Shown here in pieces: positions 49,982-59,724 of a DNA stretch of 64,000 nt. The translations under genes and the position numbers were made by a program. Below the pieces are notes generated by a model. The model ran no database searches. It saw only the letters and a program-made list of their open reading frames with translations, and was not told the DNA's origin. This DNA comes from Paenilisteria portnoyi (GTDB taxonomy: Bacteria > Bacillota > Bacilli > Lactobacillales > Listeriaceae), in contig NZ_JAASTT010000023.1 in the NCBI RefSeq assembly GCF_014322795.1, positions 1-64,000 on the forward strand. The letters run 5' to 3'. Each line of letters opens with the position of its first letter. The first letter of the stretch is position 1.

Positions 49982-50392
49982 ATGGCTAAAACAATCTCGT
50001 ACTTAACGTTTAATGGTGATGCAAATGAGGCAATCGCATTTTATCAAGGTGTATTTGATTTAGACGTAACGATGAAAAACTTGTATAGCATGTTACCTAA
50101 CTTTTCTGGGGATGAAATACAAGGGAAAAAGGTGGCGCATGCTCGTCTGGCGAAAGATGACGTGGAGTTCTTTTACGTCAGTGATATACCAGTTGGTGAA
50201 GTTACAAGCGGAGACCAAGTGTCTGTTACTTATTTTGCGGATACAAAAGCAGAATTTGAAACGGCATTTGCTAGTTTAGCCGTACTCGGAACTGTAAAAT
50301 TGGAAATTCAAGAAACTGGTTGGGGCGCTAGTTATGCTGAGGTGACGGATCGTTTTGGTGTGAACTGGAAGCTGAATTTTCAAGCAGCGTAA
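49982..50392 (+). CDS. VOC/glyoxalase-like (PhnB-type) protein
   Basis: 136-aa protein with paired beta-alpha-beta-beta-beta modules: TISYLTFNGDANEAIAFYQGVFDLDVT at the start, KVAHARLAKDDVEFFYVSD, VSVTYFADTKAEFETAFASLA and WGASYAEVTDRFGVNWKLNF. Matches the PhnB/DUF3861-like branch of the vicinal oxygen chelate superfamily. Substrate unknown. Strong AAGGAGGAGG site. Confidence 0.88.
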   Translation: MAKTISYLTFNGDANEAIAFYQGVFDLDVTMKNLYSMLPNFSGDEIQGKKVAHARLAKDDVEFFYVSDIPVGEVTSGDQVSVTYFADTKAEFETAFASLAVLGTVKLEIQETGWGASYAEVTDRFGVNWKLNFQAA

Positions 50393-50399
50393 ATAGATG

Positions 50400-50452
50400 A
50401 AAAGGTAGTATCATTCGTGGAGCTAAAAGCCATGAATGATACTACCTTTTTT
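50400..50452. terminator. Bidirectional terminator
   Basis: A 16-bp perfect stem (50400-50415 with 50435-50450) between the converging VOC and MerR genes. Confidence 0.92.
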
Positions 50453-50455
50453 GAT

Positions 50456-50890
50456 TTATGCGAAAGGATTTGTTAAGCGATGTTCTGATTTTTCATTCGC
50501 GACAAAACTTCTTTGAGCATTGATAATTTCGACGGCATCTGGAGAACTATATACATCAATTTTGGCATCTATTTCCTTGAGATTATCATGTAATGCGGTT
50601 ATCTGCTCGAGGATTGTTTGACGATGTTTGGAAAGAAGCGCATTTCGTGAAGCAATCGTACTCGTTCCCTCCATGCAAAAATCAATATATTTCCGGATAT
50701 CTTTAATCTGCATGCCAGTATTTTTCAAGCAACAAATGGTCTGAATAAAAGCCAAATCTGAGGGGGTAAATTCTCTGTGACCGGATTCATTCTTTGAAAC
50801 AAATGGCAATAGGCCTTGTTTGTCGTAGAAACGAATCGTGTAGATGGATAGCCCGAACAGCTCGGATACTTCTTTGATGGAATAGGTCAT
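50456..50890 (-). CDS. MerR family transcription regulator
   Basis: 144 aa. N-terminal HTH: YSIKEVSELFGLSIYTIRFYDKQGLLPF and SGHREFTPSDLAFIQTI, then the dimerisation helix (~75-120). Short effector region without Cys pairs of metal sensors, similar to AdhR/YyaN-type regulators that respond to aldehydes or electrophiles. Divergent from the SDR gene, with a MerR-type promoter in the gap. Confidence 0.9.
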   Translation of the reverse strand: MTYSIKEVSELFGLSIYTIRFYDKQGLLPFVSKNESGHREFTPSDLAFIQTICCLKNTGMQIKDIRKYIDFCMEGTSTIASRNALLSKHRQTILEQITALHDNLKEIDAKIDVYSSPDAVEIINAQRSFVANEKSEHRLTNPFA

Positions 50891-50923
50891 GTCAATCTCC
50901 TCTCGAAATAAATAATAAAATGC

Positions 50924-50954
50924 TTGACCTAGACACTACTCTAGGTTTTATTCT
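50924..50954 (+). promoter_or_regulatory. MerR-type promoter and operator for the SDR gene
   Basis: TTGACC (50924-50929), 19-bp spacer, TATTCT (50949-50954). The spacer holds a perfect 7-bp inverted repeat ACCTAGA-N6-TCTAGGT (50927-50946). This is the architecture expected for activation by the divergent MerR protein. Confidence 0.85.
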
Positions 50955-51015
50955 TAATATAGTTCATATCTGCTTGATTAGCAAGTGGAAAATAGATACG
51001 ATGGAGGTAAGGAAT

Positions 51016-52050
51016 ATGAAAAAAAGTGTTTTAGTGACTGGTGGTACTGGTTTTCTTGGTACACAAATGATTCTTCAATTATTACAAAAAGGGTACAATG
51101 TCAAAACAACGGTACGTTCCCTGAAAAGTAAGGACAAAGTGTTGGAAACGCTAGGAGCTAACGGTATTACAACGCTTGATAGGCTTACTTTTGTGGAGGC
51201 AGATTTATCAAAAGATGATAATTGGAAGGAGGCAATGAGTGGGTGTGACTATGTACTTAGCGTTGCGTCCCCTGTCTTTTTCACGATTCCAAAAAACGAG
51301 GAAGAGATGATACGACCGGCTGTAGAGGGAATTATTCGCGTGTTAAAAGCAGCACGAGACGCTGGTGTAAAACGCGTCATTATGACTTCCAATTTTGGAG
51401 CCGTTGGGTTTAGCAACCAAGATTTGAGTACGGTCACAACGGAGAAAAACTGGACAAATCCGGATGAAAAAGGGCTATCTGTATATGAAAAATCAAAATT
51501 ACTCGCAGAAAAGGCTGCATGGGATTTCGTGAAGACGCAAGGCGGAGAATTAGAATTTGCGACCATCAATCCTGTCGCTATTTTGGGGCCATCTCTGAGT
51601 TCGCATATTTCTGGAAGCTTCGTTATCGTGGAGAATATCCTCAGCGGTTCGATGAAATCTATTCCTAATATACCGCTTAATATTGTGGATGTTCGTGATG
51701 TTGCCGATCTGCATATTCGTGCGATGGAAACGCCTAGCGCCAATGGAGAGCGATTCATAGCTTCGGCAGACGGTCAAATATCGATGCCAGAAATGGCGGC
51801 ACTTTTAAGAAGTAAGCGTCCACGCCTTGCGACAAAGGTATCCACAAAAACGATGCCGAATTGGTTGCTTCGTTTTGCCGCTTTATTTAACAGAGAGGCG
51901 CGTGAAGGATCGCTACTTTTGCAGATGAATCGGAATGTGAGTAATGAAAAAGCGAAGGAAATGCTTGGCTGGGAGCCGATTGGAACTAATGAGGAAACTA
52001 TTTTGGCTACGGTGGATAATATGGTGGCCTACGGGATTATTGGCGAGTAA
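51016..52050 (+). CDS. Extended SDR aldehyde/ketone reductase (dihydroflavonol-reductase-like)
   Basis: 344-aa NAD(P)-dependent reductase: SVLVTGGTGFLGTQMILQLLQ (Rossmann), YVLSVASPVFF, MTSNFGAVGF, the catalytic YEKSKLLAEKAAW (Tyr-x-x-x-Lys) and INPVAILGPSLSS. Similar to DFR-like reductases acting on aldehydes such as methylglyoxal or related carbonyls. The ATG at 51016 with GGAGGTAAGG upstream is preferred. Regulated by the divergent MerR protein through the 19-bp-spacer promoter, which suggests carbonyl or electrophile stress. Confidence 0.88.
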   Translation: MKKSVLVTGGTGFLGTQMILQLLQKGYNVKTTVRSLKSKDKVLETLGANGITTLDRLTFVEADLSKDDNWKEAMSGCDYVLSVASPVFFTIPKNEEEMIRPAVEGIIRVLKAARDAGVKRVIMTSNFGAVGFSNQDLSTVTTEKNWTNPDEKGLSVYEKSKLLAEKAAWDFVKTQGGELEFATINPVAILGPSLSSHISGSFVIVENILSGSMKSIPNIPLNIVDVRDVADLHIRAMETPSANGERFIASADGQISMPEMAALLRSKRPRLATKVSTKTMPNWLLRFAALFNREAREGSLLLQMNRNVSNEKAKEMLGWEPIGTNEETILATVDNMVAYGIIGE

Positions 52051-52090
52051 CTCCTGCATTTAGCCTAGCGCGTCGCCGAGGTATAATCCA

Positions 52091-53326
52091 CTAGAGGCGG
52101 CGTGTGACAAGGAAGGCGTGTGACAAGGAATGCGTGACGCCTGAACAATCACCGATAAAAAAGAGATTAGGAACATCCGACTCAAAACGGCTATCGGTGT
52201 GTATTTCCGGCCCGAAATCCTTGGTATCGTAGCAATATAATAACGTGTTTCCATCTATTTTAGCCGTTGTATGCTGTTCTAGATGCTGGAAAAATGCGAT
52301 GGTTTCTTCCAGTAAGTCGGTTAAAAGGATGTCCGCTGAGAAATCCGATTCGTAGGGCAGTGTACCTTGGATTTCTTTGACGGGATCGAATTCGGATGAT
52401 AGCGAGTAAAGCGGATAGCCAATGATTCTGTCCTGATTTTGATTGATTTGGGAGAAGAGGGCATCGAGATAGGCAGTCATTTCTGCTTCGCTATCAAAAT
52501 AATAAGGACGGAAAAGTGTGAAGTTTAGATTCTTGGTGGGTGCGTCTTCCCTAAAGTTCTGGCCTTCTGGCGTCACGCGACCGTGTAGATTGCGTTTAAT
52601 CACCCGTCCAAATTTGTTCATGCAATAGCTGTACATGCTCCCACTCCGCATTTTGACTTCCAAATTATTTTTGAGAATAGGATCGAATGTCTCGCTCAAC
52701 ATTTCGATGCGGAAACCGATGTCGATTCTTTTCCGCTCGTATGTGAGTCCTAATTCCTCGAAACTTTTGTTCAGGAGAGGATTCTTTTTTGAACCGGTGG
52801 CAATAATGACTTTTTTGGAGTGGAAAATCTTGTTTTCTGAAGTTGTAATGTGAAATGTGTCATTGGTTTTAGCTAGTTTGGTCACTGCGTTGTTAAACAG
52901 GAATTCTATTTTAGTAGACAAATATGCAAATGTATTGTTGTATACTTTTTTCGAAAGCTCTGTGCCGAGATGCTTGGTTGGGCAATTTAAGAATTGGATG
53001 GAGGAATCATTCTGGATATCGGCGTGGGATTGGTAGGTTAATGCAGATTCCCCGCCGAATGTATTGATTATATTCTCTACTTCTGATAAGTACTGGAGCA
53101 CCGGTCTTTCTCCTATTTTACTTCTTAAACTGCTACCTAAATCAGGAGAGAAATTATATTTTCCTTCCGATAATCCTAATCCGCCAAAACCAGTGGTGGA
53201 TGGGGTTTTAAGTCGTTCCGCTATGCTAGGACCTGCGTCGATTGCGAGGATTTCTTTGTAAGTATCTAGTTTTAGCATTGTGAAGATGCTGCTGACACCT
53301 GAACCGATGATTATTATATCGTACAT
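52091..53326 (-). CDS. FAD-dependent oxidoreductase, C-terminus frameshifted by a 16-bp tandem duplication
   Basis: NAD(P)/FAD-dependent dehydrogenase-like protein with dinucleotide motif DIIIIGSGVSSIFTMLKL at the N-terminus, VIIATGSKKNP (~205) and C-terminal FFIGDCSGVTHSLS. The reading frame then diverges (HAFLVTRRL, stop). A directly repeated 16-bp unit at 52099-52114 and 52115-52130 shifts the frame. With one copy the protein would continue HAASSGLYLGDALG to a stop at 52060, the FAD-contacting helix normal for the family. Start 53326 follows AAAGGAG. The longer frame to 53398 has no site. As it stands, cofactor binding may be impaired. Confidence 0.82.
   Translation of the reverse strand: MYDIIIIGSGVSSIFTMLKLDTYKEILAIDAGPSIAERLKTPSTTGFGGLGLSEGKYNFSPDLGSSLRSKIGERPVLQYLSEVENIINTFGGESALTYQSHADIQNDSSIQFLNCPTKHLGTELSKKVYNNTFAYLSTKIEFLFNNAVTKLAKTNDTFHITTSENKIFHSKKVIIATGSKKNPLLNKSFEELGLTYERKRIDIGFRIEMLSETFDPILKNNLEVKMRSGSMYSYCMNKFGRVIKRNLHGRVTPEGQNFREDAPTKNLNFTLFRPYYFDSEAEMTAYLDALFSQINQNQDRIIGYPLYSLSSEFDPVKEIQGTLPYESDFSADILLTDLLEETIAFFQHLEQHTTAKIDGNTLLYCYDTKDFGPEIHTDSRFESDVPNLFFIGDCSGVTHSLSHAFLVTRRL
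52099..52130. repeat. 16-bp tandem duplication (two copies)
   Basis: GGCGTGTGACAAGGAA occurs twice head to tail. 16 is not a multiple of three, so gain or loss of a copy toggles the frame of the FAD oxidoreductase. Confidence 0.95.
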
Positions 53327-53528
53327 GGTTTGTACTCCTTTTTTAGAATTGTTAACTTCATTTGCATTTAGGTTAACATTGATGGTGTGAAATTGCAATG
53401 TTTATTTTGACTTTCAATTAAAGCTATGTTCAATCATTTTTTTAGTTGATCAATATGAGAGCTATTTACGAGAGCCAATTTTTGAGGTATGATTAAACTA
53501 AAGATGGAAAGCAGAGGAGGAACAACGC

Positions 53529-53921
53529 ATGTGGCATCTATTTATCGTTATCGTGCTAACAATCACTATACTATCCATAATTCCAATGACGATTATCGGT
53601 GCCCAAAGAATGAAGAAGGGACAGCTCGACAACTATTTCGTGCATCGTATGGTGAGTGATAGAATATGGCGTCACATTAAGGATAAGAATACGGTGACTG
53701 TTTTGAGTTCTAAGGTGCAACGCCTTTTGTTTACGTCCTATATTTTCTCAATGACTGGGTTCTCGCTTGTCTTTATATGGATTATAGGGACAGATTTTGG
53801 AAATGGATATCTTTGGATAAGTTTTATTTTCCTAGCTTTCATGATTATTGCTATTGTATTTCAAACTCTGGCAAATAAAACATTTAATCTGGATTGCTCC
53901 AATCAAAGCACTTCCGAATAA
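53529..53921 (+). CDS. Small membrane protein, unknown
   Basis: 130 aa with an N-terminal helix (~3-24), a polar stretch (RMKKGQLDNYFVHRMVSDRIWRHI), and two further helices (~68-88 and ~94-115). No family recognised. GGAGGA precedes the ATG and a terminator follows, so it is likely a real single gene. Confidence 0.55.
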   Translation: MWHLFIVIVLTITILSIIPMTIIGAQRMKKGQLDNYFVHRMVSDRIWRHIKDKNTVTVLSSKVQRLLFTSYIFSMTGFSLVFIWIIGTDFGNGYLWISFIFLAFMIIAIVFQTLANKTFNLDCSNQSTSE

Positions 53922-53925
53922 AATA

Positions 53926-53974
53926 AGAACCTCCAATCCAGGCATTTCTACACGCCTTGATCGGAGGTTCTTTT
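53926..53974. terminator. Bidirectional terminator
   Basis: Stem of 9 bp (53926-53934 with 53963-53971) with a second CAGGC/GCCTTG pairing inside, T run on the plus strand. Confidence 0.8.
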
Positions 53975-55177
53975 CTATCTCACTTCCAAAAACAATACCT
54001 TCAAATAATCGCCTTCTTTAAAACTGCTGCGTGTCGCGAAATCTGCGGGTAGTGTAAATTGCTCGATAATTCGATAGTCGCGTCCTTGATTCTTAAACGC
54101 TTCTTGCACAACCTGTTTGAATTTATCCATGCCATAGCCAGCGTAATTCGTTGATGCGACGATGATTCCATTTGGGTTCGTAATCACGATGCTTTCCTCC
54201 AACAACTTTCCGTAGTCTTTTGCGACGCTGAATGTTGTTTTTTTCGTGCGGGCGAAGCTTGGTGGATCTAGGATGACCATATCGAATGCCAATTCTTTGC
54301 GATTCGCGTATTTGAAATACTGAAAAACGTCTTCGGCCATGATGGTGTGTGCTACTGGATCAAGCTCGTTGACGGTGAACTGCTCGCGGGTTTTCGGGAT
54401 GCTGCGATTGGCGACGTCGACATTCGTTGTATGCGCGGCGCCTCCGAATGCAGCGGCAACAGAAAACGCGCCTGTGTAGGAGAAGGTATTCAAAACGGTT
54501 CGTCCAGCGGCGTATGTGTCGCAAATCGTTTTACGAACGTCGCGCTGATCGAGGAAAATACCGGTCATCGCGCCGTCGTTTAAGTAAACCGCGTAATTGA
54601 TACCGTTCTCCTTAACAATAAGTGGTTCTGGGGCGGTGTCACCCTCTAAAAAATCATCGCTTTCTAAATACTGACCTTTTGCGTCGAAGCGTCGTTTTTC
54701 ATAGATACCGCGCGCAGTAATCGCCGTTTTGATAGCAGCCAGGATGGTCGATTTCCATTTATAAATCCCGTGGCTATACCATTGCAAGACGAGAAAGCCG
54801 TCGTAATAATCGATTGTTAAACCGCCTAAACCATCGCCCTCACCATTAAAAATTCGAAAGGCTGTTGTGCCGTCATCGTTGAAAAAGACTTGACGTTTCG
54901 CGAAAGCTTCTTCAAAAAGTGTGACAAAAAAAGCTTGATCAAGTGCTTGTTTCTCATCGTAGCTTAGTATCCAGCCGATGCCTTTATTTTGATTGCCATG
55001 ATAGCCATTTGCGAGAAAGCGGCCCGATTCATCGACTAAGCGCAGGATTACGCCTTCTTCCATATCAGGAACGGTCACGAGTGCTTCTTTTGTCAGTAAT
55101 GGATAGCCTTTTATGTAGCTTTGAGCTGATTTTTTCTTTATTTTAACGGTTATTTCATTCACAATTTTCATCCTCAT
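53975..55177 (-). CDS. Class I SAM-dependent rRNA large-subunit methyltransferase (RlmI/YwbD-like)
   Basis: ~398-400 aa. An N-terminal PUA-like RNA-binding domain (residues ~1-75) precedes a Rossmann methyltransferase domain: TVLNTFSYTGAFSVAAAFGGA (SAM loop), TNVDVANRSIPKTREQF, and MVILDPPSFARTKKTTF (DPPSF, catalytic loop). Matches the RlmI/RlmK family, likely 23S rRNA m5C methylation. The start is ATG 55177 or 55171, two codons apart; neither has a strong site. Confidence 0.9.
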   Translation of the reverse strand: MRMKIVNEITVKIKKKSAQSYIKGYPLLTKEALVTVPDMEEGVILRLVDESGRFLANGYHGNQNKGIGWILSYDEKQALDQAFFVTLFEEAFAKRQVFFNDDGTTAFRIFNGEGDGLGGLTIDYYDGFLVLQWYSHGIYKWKSTILAAIKTAITARGIYEKRRFDAKGQYLESDDFLEGDTAPEPLIVKENGINYAVYLNDGAMTGIFLDQRDVRKTICDTYAAGRTVLNTFSYTGAFSVAAAFGGAAHTTNVDVANRSIPKTREQFTVNELDPVAHTIMAEDVFQYFKYANRKELAFDMVILDPPSFARTKKTTFSVAKDYGKLLEESIVITNPNGIIVASTNYAGYGMDKFKQVVQEAFKNQGRDYRIIEQFTLPADFATRSSFKEGDYLKVLFLEVR

Positions 55178-55393
55178 TTATAAAGTAGTAACTCCACTAT
55201 ATCATAAAACAATCGGAAACGAAATTGTGACAGAACGTTCATAAGTATCTGGATTTAAGCGGAAATATTTAACTTTTCAATTAGCGTAGTGTGCTATGAT
55301 TTTAGTTGAAGGGGCTATTTTAGAAGGGAGGAAGGGCGAGGCACGGATCTTCAGGAGAAGGTATAGTATCCAAAAATAGGGAGGATGTTTTGT

Positions 55394-57844
55394 TTGAAGA
55401 AGTTACTATTTTTATTGATGGTTGTTGTTTTTTGTACTGTTGGACATCAGGGGATTCAGGCAGAGACGAACGAATTGGATATGAATAAATATGTAACCGC
55501 TAACAACAAAGAGCTTGCTGATCAGAATGCTTCTAATTGGAATGATGTGATGCGTAAATTGGATAAGGCTAAACCTACGATGATCTATGTGCCAAAAGGG
55601 GATTTTTATTTTAGTCAAACATTGGCGATTCCGTCAAACGTTACGATTGCCGGGGCGGGAAGCCACGATACGACCTTTATTTTCACGAAAGTGGTGACGG
55701 GAATGACGAATCGTCTTTCGGCGAATGCGATTCGGCTGGAAAATTTGAAAATGACATACGCGGATGATGCAGTGGATCAGAAGGCGTCGAGTCTTGTGAG
55801 TTTTGGGGAGGCATATGATGAGGCAAATTATGATGATTATCAGGTCATGGATGGGCTTACAATCGAGAATTGTATCATTGATGCGAAGAAGAAGGGGAGT
55901 TCCGCGCTTTATCTTGGCCGGGTGAAAAATGCAACGATCAGCGGGAATACGATTCAGAACTCGGGTTTGCAGAACGGGATTGGGCTGGAGTTTTGCAAGA
56001 ATGTCCGGATTGAGGATAACGATTTGACGGATCTGGGGCGCTCGGGGATTCAGATGTATCGCTTTAATGGCGGGAAGAACGAGCCGATTTTGATTGAGAA
56101 TAACCGGATTACAAATTGGATGCAGCGCTATGGTTATGAGCATTTCAAGACGAAATATGAGGCAGGGATTCCGGTTGATGTGATGAATGATGCAGGGATC
56201 GATAGTTATGGTCCGAAAAACGAGAATTTGATCATCAAAAATAATGTTTTGACGGCGGGCAGGGTCAATAGTTACAACCCGAATAATACGAAGATTCTAG
56301 CGGAGTACGGGGAGGAAATTTATAAAGAACATGTCATTTTTTTCACGGGAATTCGGCTGTGTGGTGTTAAGGATGTTGTCGCGACGGGAAACGAGATCGA
56401 TTTGAAGGGGCGCGATATTTTCACGTTAGTTTACATTAACAGCCGCGAAAAAGAGAAGGACGGGGCGCCGATTGTGACGAAGCCGAGCAATATTCGGCTA
56501 GAGCAAAATGCGTTTCGAGCAGAGGGCAATATTCGCTATCCAGTTCGGATTTTTGAAGGGGATACGGGCGGGATAGCTTTTACAAATAATCAATTCGCGG
56601 TGGATGGAAAGCTGGTGGATAACGGCTATTTCGCATTTTTTACAGTCAGTTCGACGACGGAAAAACTGCTTTTGATTGGGAATAGAATCGAGATGGCGAC
56701 TCGATTGGATTACCTTGTTTCGGTGAGTGACAAGGAATACAACGGCCAAAAAGTGAAGCTGACAGAGCTCGGAATGGTTTTGAATACGTGGAATGGGGAC
56801 ACTATAAAAGCGGTTCGCGGGAATATTGAATCGCTCGATGACACGTATTATTTACAGGATAAGCCACTTTACACGAACACGAATTTGTATACGGGGCAGT
56901 ATCGGGAGCCAGTTTGGAAGGTTAGGTTAGTGAAAGACGGCGTGGTCATTAAGCAAGCGGAGACAGATGAGGTGACCAAAAGCTACACATTCCGTGGCGT
57001 GGATGGGTTTGTGAAAGAAGACGGAGCATCGTACGAACTTCTCGGTGTGGACAAGGCGTATAAAGAAGTATTGCGAATTCCGCTGAAAGTCCAGCCAATT
57101 CTTGATGCCCCAGCGTATATCATCGGGACTAATGACTATCAAGGCCATTTTGGAGGCGCTATCACGAAGGTGCGACTTTTGAAAAATAATCAGGTGTTGA
57201 AGCAAGCAGATACGGTCGGGTCGAACTATAACTTTAAGGAAATGAGGAGTCTAATTCGAAATGATGGCAGCAGTTATGGCATTATCGGCGTGGATAAAAA
57301 TTATCAAGAGGTTGTTCGTATGCCACTGGAAATGCGGTCGATTTTAGCTGTGCCAGAATATACGGTTGGTGATCAGGAATTGACGGGAAAATTTCAAGAT
57401 AATATCTGTTTCGTGCGGCTTTTTAAAGATGGTAAAGTCGTGAAGCAGGCGGATATTGTAGCGGATAGTTACACGATGAAAGGCTTGGAGAGTATTGTAG
57501 TGAAGGATGGCAGCCAATATGAAGTGGTCGGTTTGGACGCGGGGTATAAAGAAGTGGTTCGAATCGAGTTACAGGTCAATGCGCTGCAGGTGAGCTTGAC
57601 GCCTAACGTGTATACGCTAGGAACAATGGAGAACCGTGGAGAATTTGATGGTCCCATCTCGCGAGTTCGTTTATTGAAAAATAATGTCGTCGTGAAGCAA
57701 GCGGATGTGGATGTGTTAGCCAAAACCTACGTATTAAAAGGCCTAGTTGATGTCGTTAAAAAGGATGGGAGCCAGTATGAATTAGTCGGTGTGGACCAGT
57801 TCTTTAAAGAGATTGTTAGAGTTGATTTTAGAATAGCGAATTAG
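55394..57844 (+). CDS. Secreted right-handed beta-helix protein with four C-terminal repeats
   Basis: 816 aa. Signal peptide (1-~25, ending IQAE). Residues ~45-450 form a pectate-lyase-like parallel beta-helix: MIYVPKGDFYFSQTLAIPSNVTIAGAG, then repeated N-x-I/I-x-x-N turns such as NATISGNTIQNSGLQNG. From ~490 to the end come four repeats of ~75-80 aa, each with a V-R-L-x-K-(D/N)-x-x-V-(I/V)-K-Q-A core, a (D/N)-G-(A/S)-x-Y turn and a final V-R-(I/M/V) strand, like Listeria Ig-like modules. No LPXTG, LysM or GW anchor. TTG 55394 has GGGAGG 9 nt upstream; ATG 55385 is too close. Possibly binds or cleaves a wall or host polysaccharide. Confidence 0.75.
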   Translation: MKKLLFLLMVVVFCTVGHQGIQAETNELDMNKYVTANNKELADQNASNWNDVMRKLDKAKPTMIYVPKGDFYFSQTLAIPSNVTIAGAGSHDTTFIFTKVVTGMTNRLSANAIRLENLKMTYADDAVDQKASSLVSFGEAYDEANYDDYQVMDGLTIENCIIDAKKKGSSALYLGRVKNATISGNTIQNSGLQNGIGLEFCKNVRIEDNDLTDLGRSGIQMYRFNGGKNEPILIENNRITNWMQRYGYEHFKTKYEAGIPVDVMNDAGIDSYGPKNENLIIKNNVLTAGRVNSYNPNNTKILAEYGEEIYKEHVIFFTGIRLCGVKDVVATGNEIDLKGRDIFTLVYINSREKEKDGAPIVTKPSNIRLEQNAFRAEGNIRYPVRIFEGDTGGIAFTNNQFAVDGKLVDNGYFAFFTVSSTTEKLLLIGNRIEMATRLDYLVSVSDKEYNGQKVKLTELGMVLNTWNGDTIKAVRGNIESLDDTYYLQDKPLYTNTNLYTGQYREPVWKVRLVKDGVVIKQAETDEVTKSYTFRGVDGFVKEDGASYELLGVDKAYKEVLRIPLKVQPILDAPAYIIGTNDYQGHFGGAITKVRLLKNNQVLKQADTVGSNYNFKEMRSLIRNDGSSYGIIGVDKNYQEVVRMPLEMRSILAVPEYTVGDQELTGKFQDNICFVRLFKDGKVVKQADIVADSYTMKGLESIVVKDGSQYEVVGLDAGYKEVVRIELQVNALQVSLTPNVYTLGTMENRGEFDGPISRVRLLKNNVVVKQADVDVLAKTYVLKGLVDVVKKDGSQYELVGVDQFFKEIVRVDFRIAN

Positions 57845-57854
57845 TCAAAATAAA

Positions 57855-57909
57855 GAAGCAGAATAGTCGTCCAAACCTGTTTTCCAGGCACGGATGATTA
57901 TTCTGCTTC
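57855..57909. terminator. Bidirectional terminator
   Basis: An 18-bp stem with one or two mismatches (57855-57872 with 57892-57909) between the beta-helix and p60 genes. Confidence 0.85.
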
Positions 57910-57918
57910 GTTTATTGT

Positions 57919-59724
57919 TTAGAAATTAGCAACTTTGCCGTATCCTACAAGATATCTAGCCCAGTAACCAGATGTGATATTGTCAATTTTCACGCCGTTA
58001 TCTTGCGCGTCGATCATTTGACCGCCGCCGATGTAGATACCAACGTGTGCAATACCGCTACCATAATCAAAGAATACAAGGTCGCCAGGTTGTGCTTGGC
58101 TCGCGCTGATTTTTGTGGAAGCTGCGTATTGAGATCCAGATGTACGTGGAATCGAAATACCAAGTTTTGCGAAAACATATTTCGTATAGCCAGAGCAATC
58201 GAATGTTGATGGGCCATTACCACCCCACGAATAAGGTTTTCCAAGGTGTTTTTGCGCTTCGTTCATTAGTGCGCTGAAGCTTGCACTGCTAGATGATGAA
58301 TTGCTATTGGAGTTACCAGTATTGGTGTTTGCATTCGAATTGCTGCTATTATTGTTTGAAGTGGATGGTTTGTTAACGTTGGAAGCTGTTTCTTTTACTT
58401 TCAATACATCTCCAACTTGTAGGCTATCGCTTGAGGCGTTGTTGAGTGCTTTCAAGTTAGCTACAGATGTGCCAAATTTTTGCGCGATTGTGAAGTAAGA
58501 ATCGCCACTTTGGACAGTGTATTTAGACGTATTAGAAGATTGTACAACTGGTTTATTCGGCTTGCTTGGTTTGTTCACATTAGTTGTCGTGTTAGTATCT
58601 GGTTTCGATACTTCGGGTGTTACGGCGGGTTTCTCAGTGTCAGGTTTATCCACCTTTTCTTTGACTGGTGCTGAACCTTTCACTTTTAAAACGTCGCCGA
58701 CAACAATGTTATCGTCAGTTAGGCTGTTGATTGCTTGTAAGTTTGCTACGCTTGTGCTAAAAAGTGTCGCAATTTTAGAAAGCGAGTCGCCGGATTGAAC
58801 GGTGTATGTAGATGCGTTTGTATCTACTTGAACGACTGGAGCTTCGTTTTGTTCCAATTTAGGTGGTGCAACTGGAGCAGGAGTTTCTTCTTTAGCCTCT
58901 TCTTTGACTTCTTCTTTCGCTGGTGGTGCAGTTTCTGTAACGGTTTCCGGTGCTTCTTCTTTCACAACAGGAGCGGTTACTTCTTCTTTAACGGGTGCAG
59001 CAGGAGCTTGTGCTTTACTTTGATCCACTGCAAGTGTTTGACCAACGTAGATGGAAGAGGAAGATAGATTATTCCATGCGATCAAGTTTTGAACGGATAC
59101 GCCATATTTGGTTGATAATGCCCAAAGTGTGTCGCCGCTTTTTACTTTATGTGTTGTCGCGTCTGCTACTACTTCTTGCTCTACAGCAGGTTGTGTTACT
59201 TCTGCCTTGGCTTTTGGCGCGACTGGTGTTTTGGTTTGTGGTTCCGTTACTTCTTCTTGTACAGGTGTGCTTGGCGCTTCTATCTCGACAACTGGGGCTA
59301 CAGCAGTGACATCAGATAGGTATTTGCCATTGACATAACCTGATTTGCCGTCTGCGTATACGACTTTGTTCCAGCCGTTTGCTTCAGTTGTTTCCACAGT
59401 GACTTGCGTGCCGCCTTTAATGGAAGTGATGATATTGTTGTCAGCGCTTGGTCCTTGACGAACATTTAACCATGTTGCGTTGACTGCCTTCTTTGTTTCT
59501 TCGGTAACCTTGTTGACCTCTAATTTCTGACCAGGATGGATTGTATCGGAAGTTAGATTATTGGCTTTTTTTATAGAATCAACGTCTGTACCTGCTTTTT
59601 GAGCGATTCCCCATAGTGTGTCGCCTGCTTGTACGATGACCGTGCTTGCTGATGCGATAGTTGGTGCTGCGAAGGCTGTTACTGCGATTCCTGCAGTTGC
59701 CGTTGCAATTGCCGCCTTTTTCAT
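57919..59724 (-). CDS. iap: p60-family peptidoglycan hydrolase (invasion-associated protein)
   Basis: 601-aa secreted D,L-endopeptidase (CwhA). Signal peptide 1-27. LysM 1 (~28-71), bacterial SH3 domain (~79-138), LysM 2 (~190-235), LysM 3 (~308-352), LysM 4 (~400-445), an N/S/T-rich linker (~455-485), and NlpC/P60 (~486-601) with catalytic [10 protein letters not shown] (Cys) and [10 protein letters not shown] (His). L. monocytogenes p60 has two LysM by memory; here there are four. Divergent from secA2, the export ATPase known to secrete p60. GAGAGGAG before the start. Confidence 0.95.
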   Translation of the reverse strand: MKKAAIATATAGIAVTAFAAPTIASASTVIVQAGDTLWGIAQKAGTDVDSIKKANNLTSDTIHPGQKLEVNKVTEETKKAVNATWLNVRQGPSADNNIITSIKGGTQVTVETTEANGWNKVVYADGKSGYVNGKYLSDVTAVAPVVEIEAPSTPVQEEVTEPQTKTPVAPKAKAEVTQPAVEQEVVADATTHKVKSGDTLWALSTKYGVSVQNLIAWNNLSSSSIYVGQTLAVDQSKAQAPAAPVKEEVTAPVVKEEAPETVTETAPPAKEEVKEEAKEETPAPVAPPKLEQNEAPVVQVDTNASTYTVQSGDSLSKIATLFSTSVANLQAINSLTDDNIVVGDVLKVKGSAPVKEKVDKPDTEKPAVTPEVSKPDTNTTTNVNKPSKPNKPVVQSSNTSKYTVQSGDSYFTIAQKFGTSVANLKALNNASSDSLQVGDVLKVKETASNVNKPSTSNNNSSNSNANTNTGNSNSNSSSSSASFSALMNEAQKHLGKPYSWGGNGPSTFDCSGYTKYVFAKLGISIPRTSGSQYAASTKISASQAQPGDLVFFDYGSGIAHVGIYIGGGQMIDAQDNGVKIDNITSGYWARYLVGYGKVANF

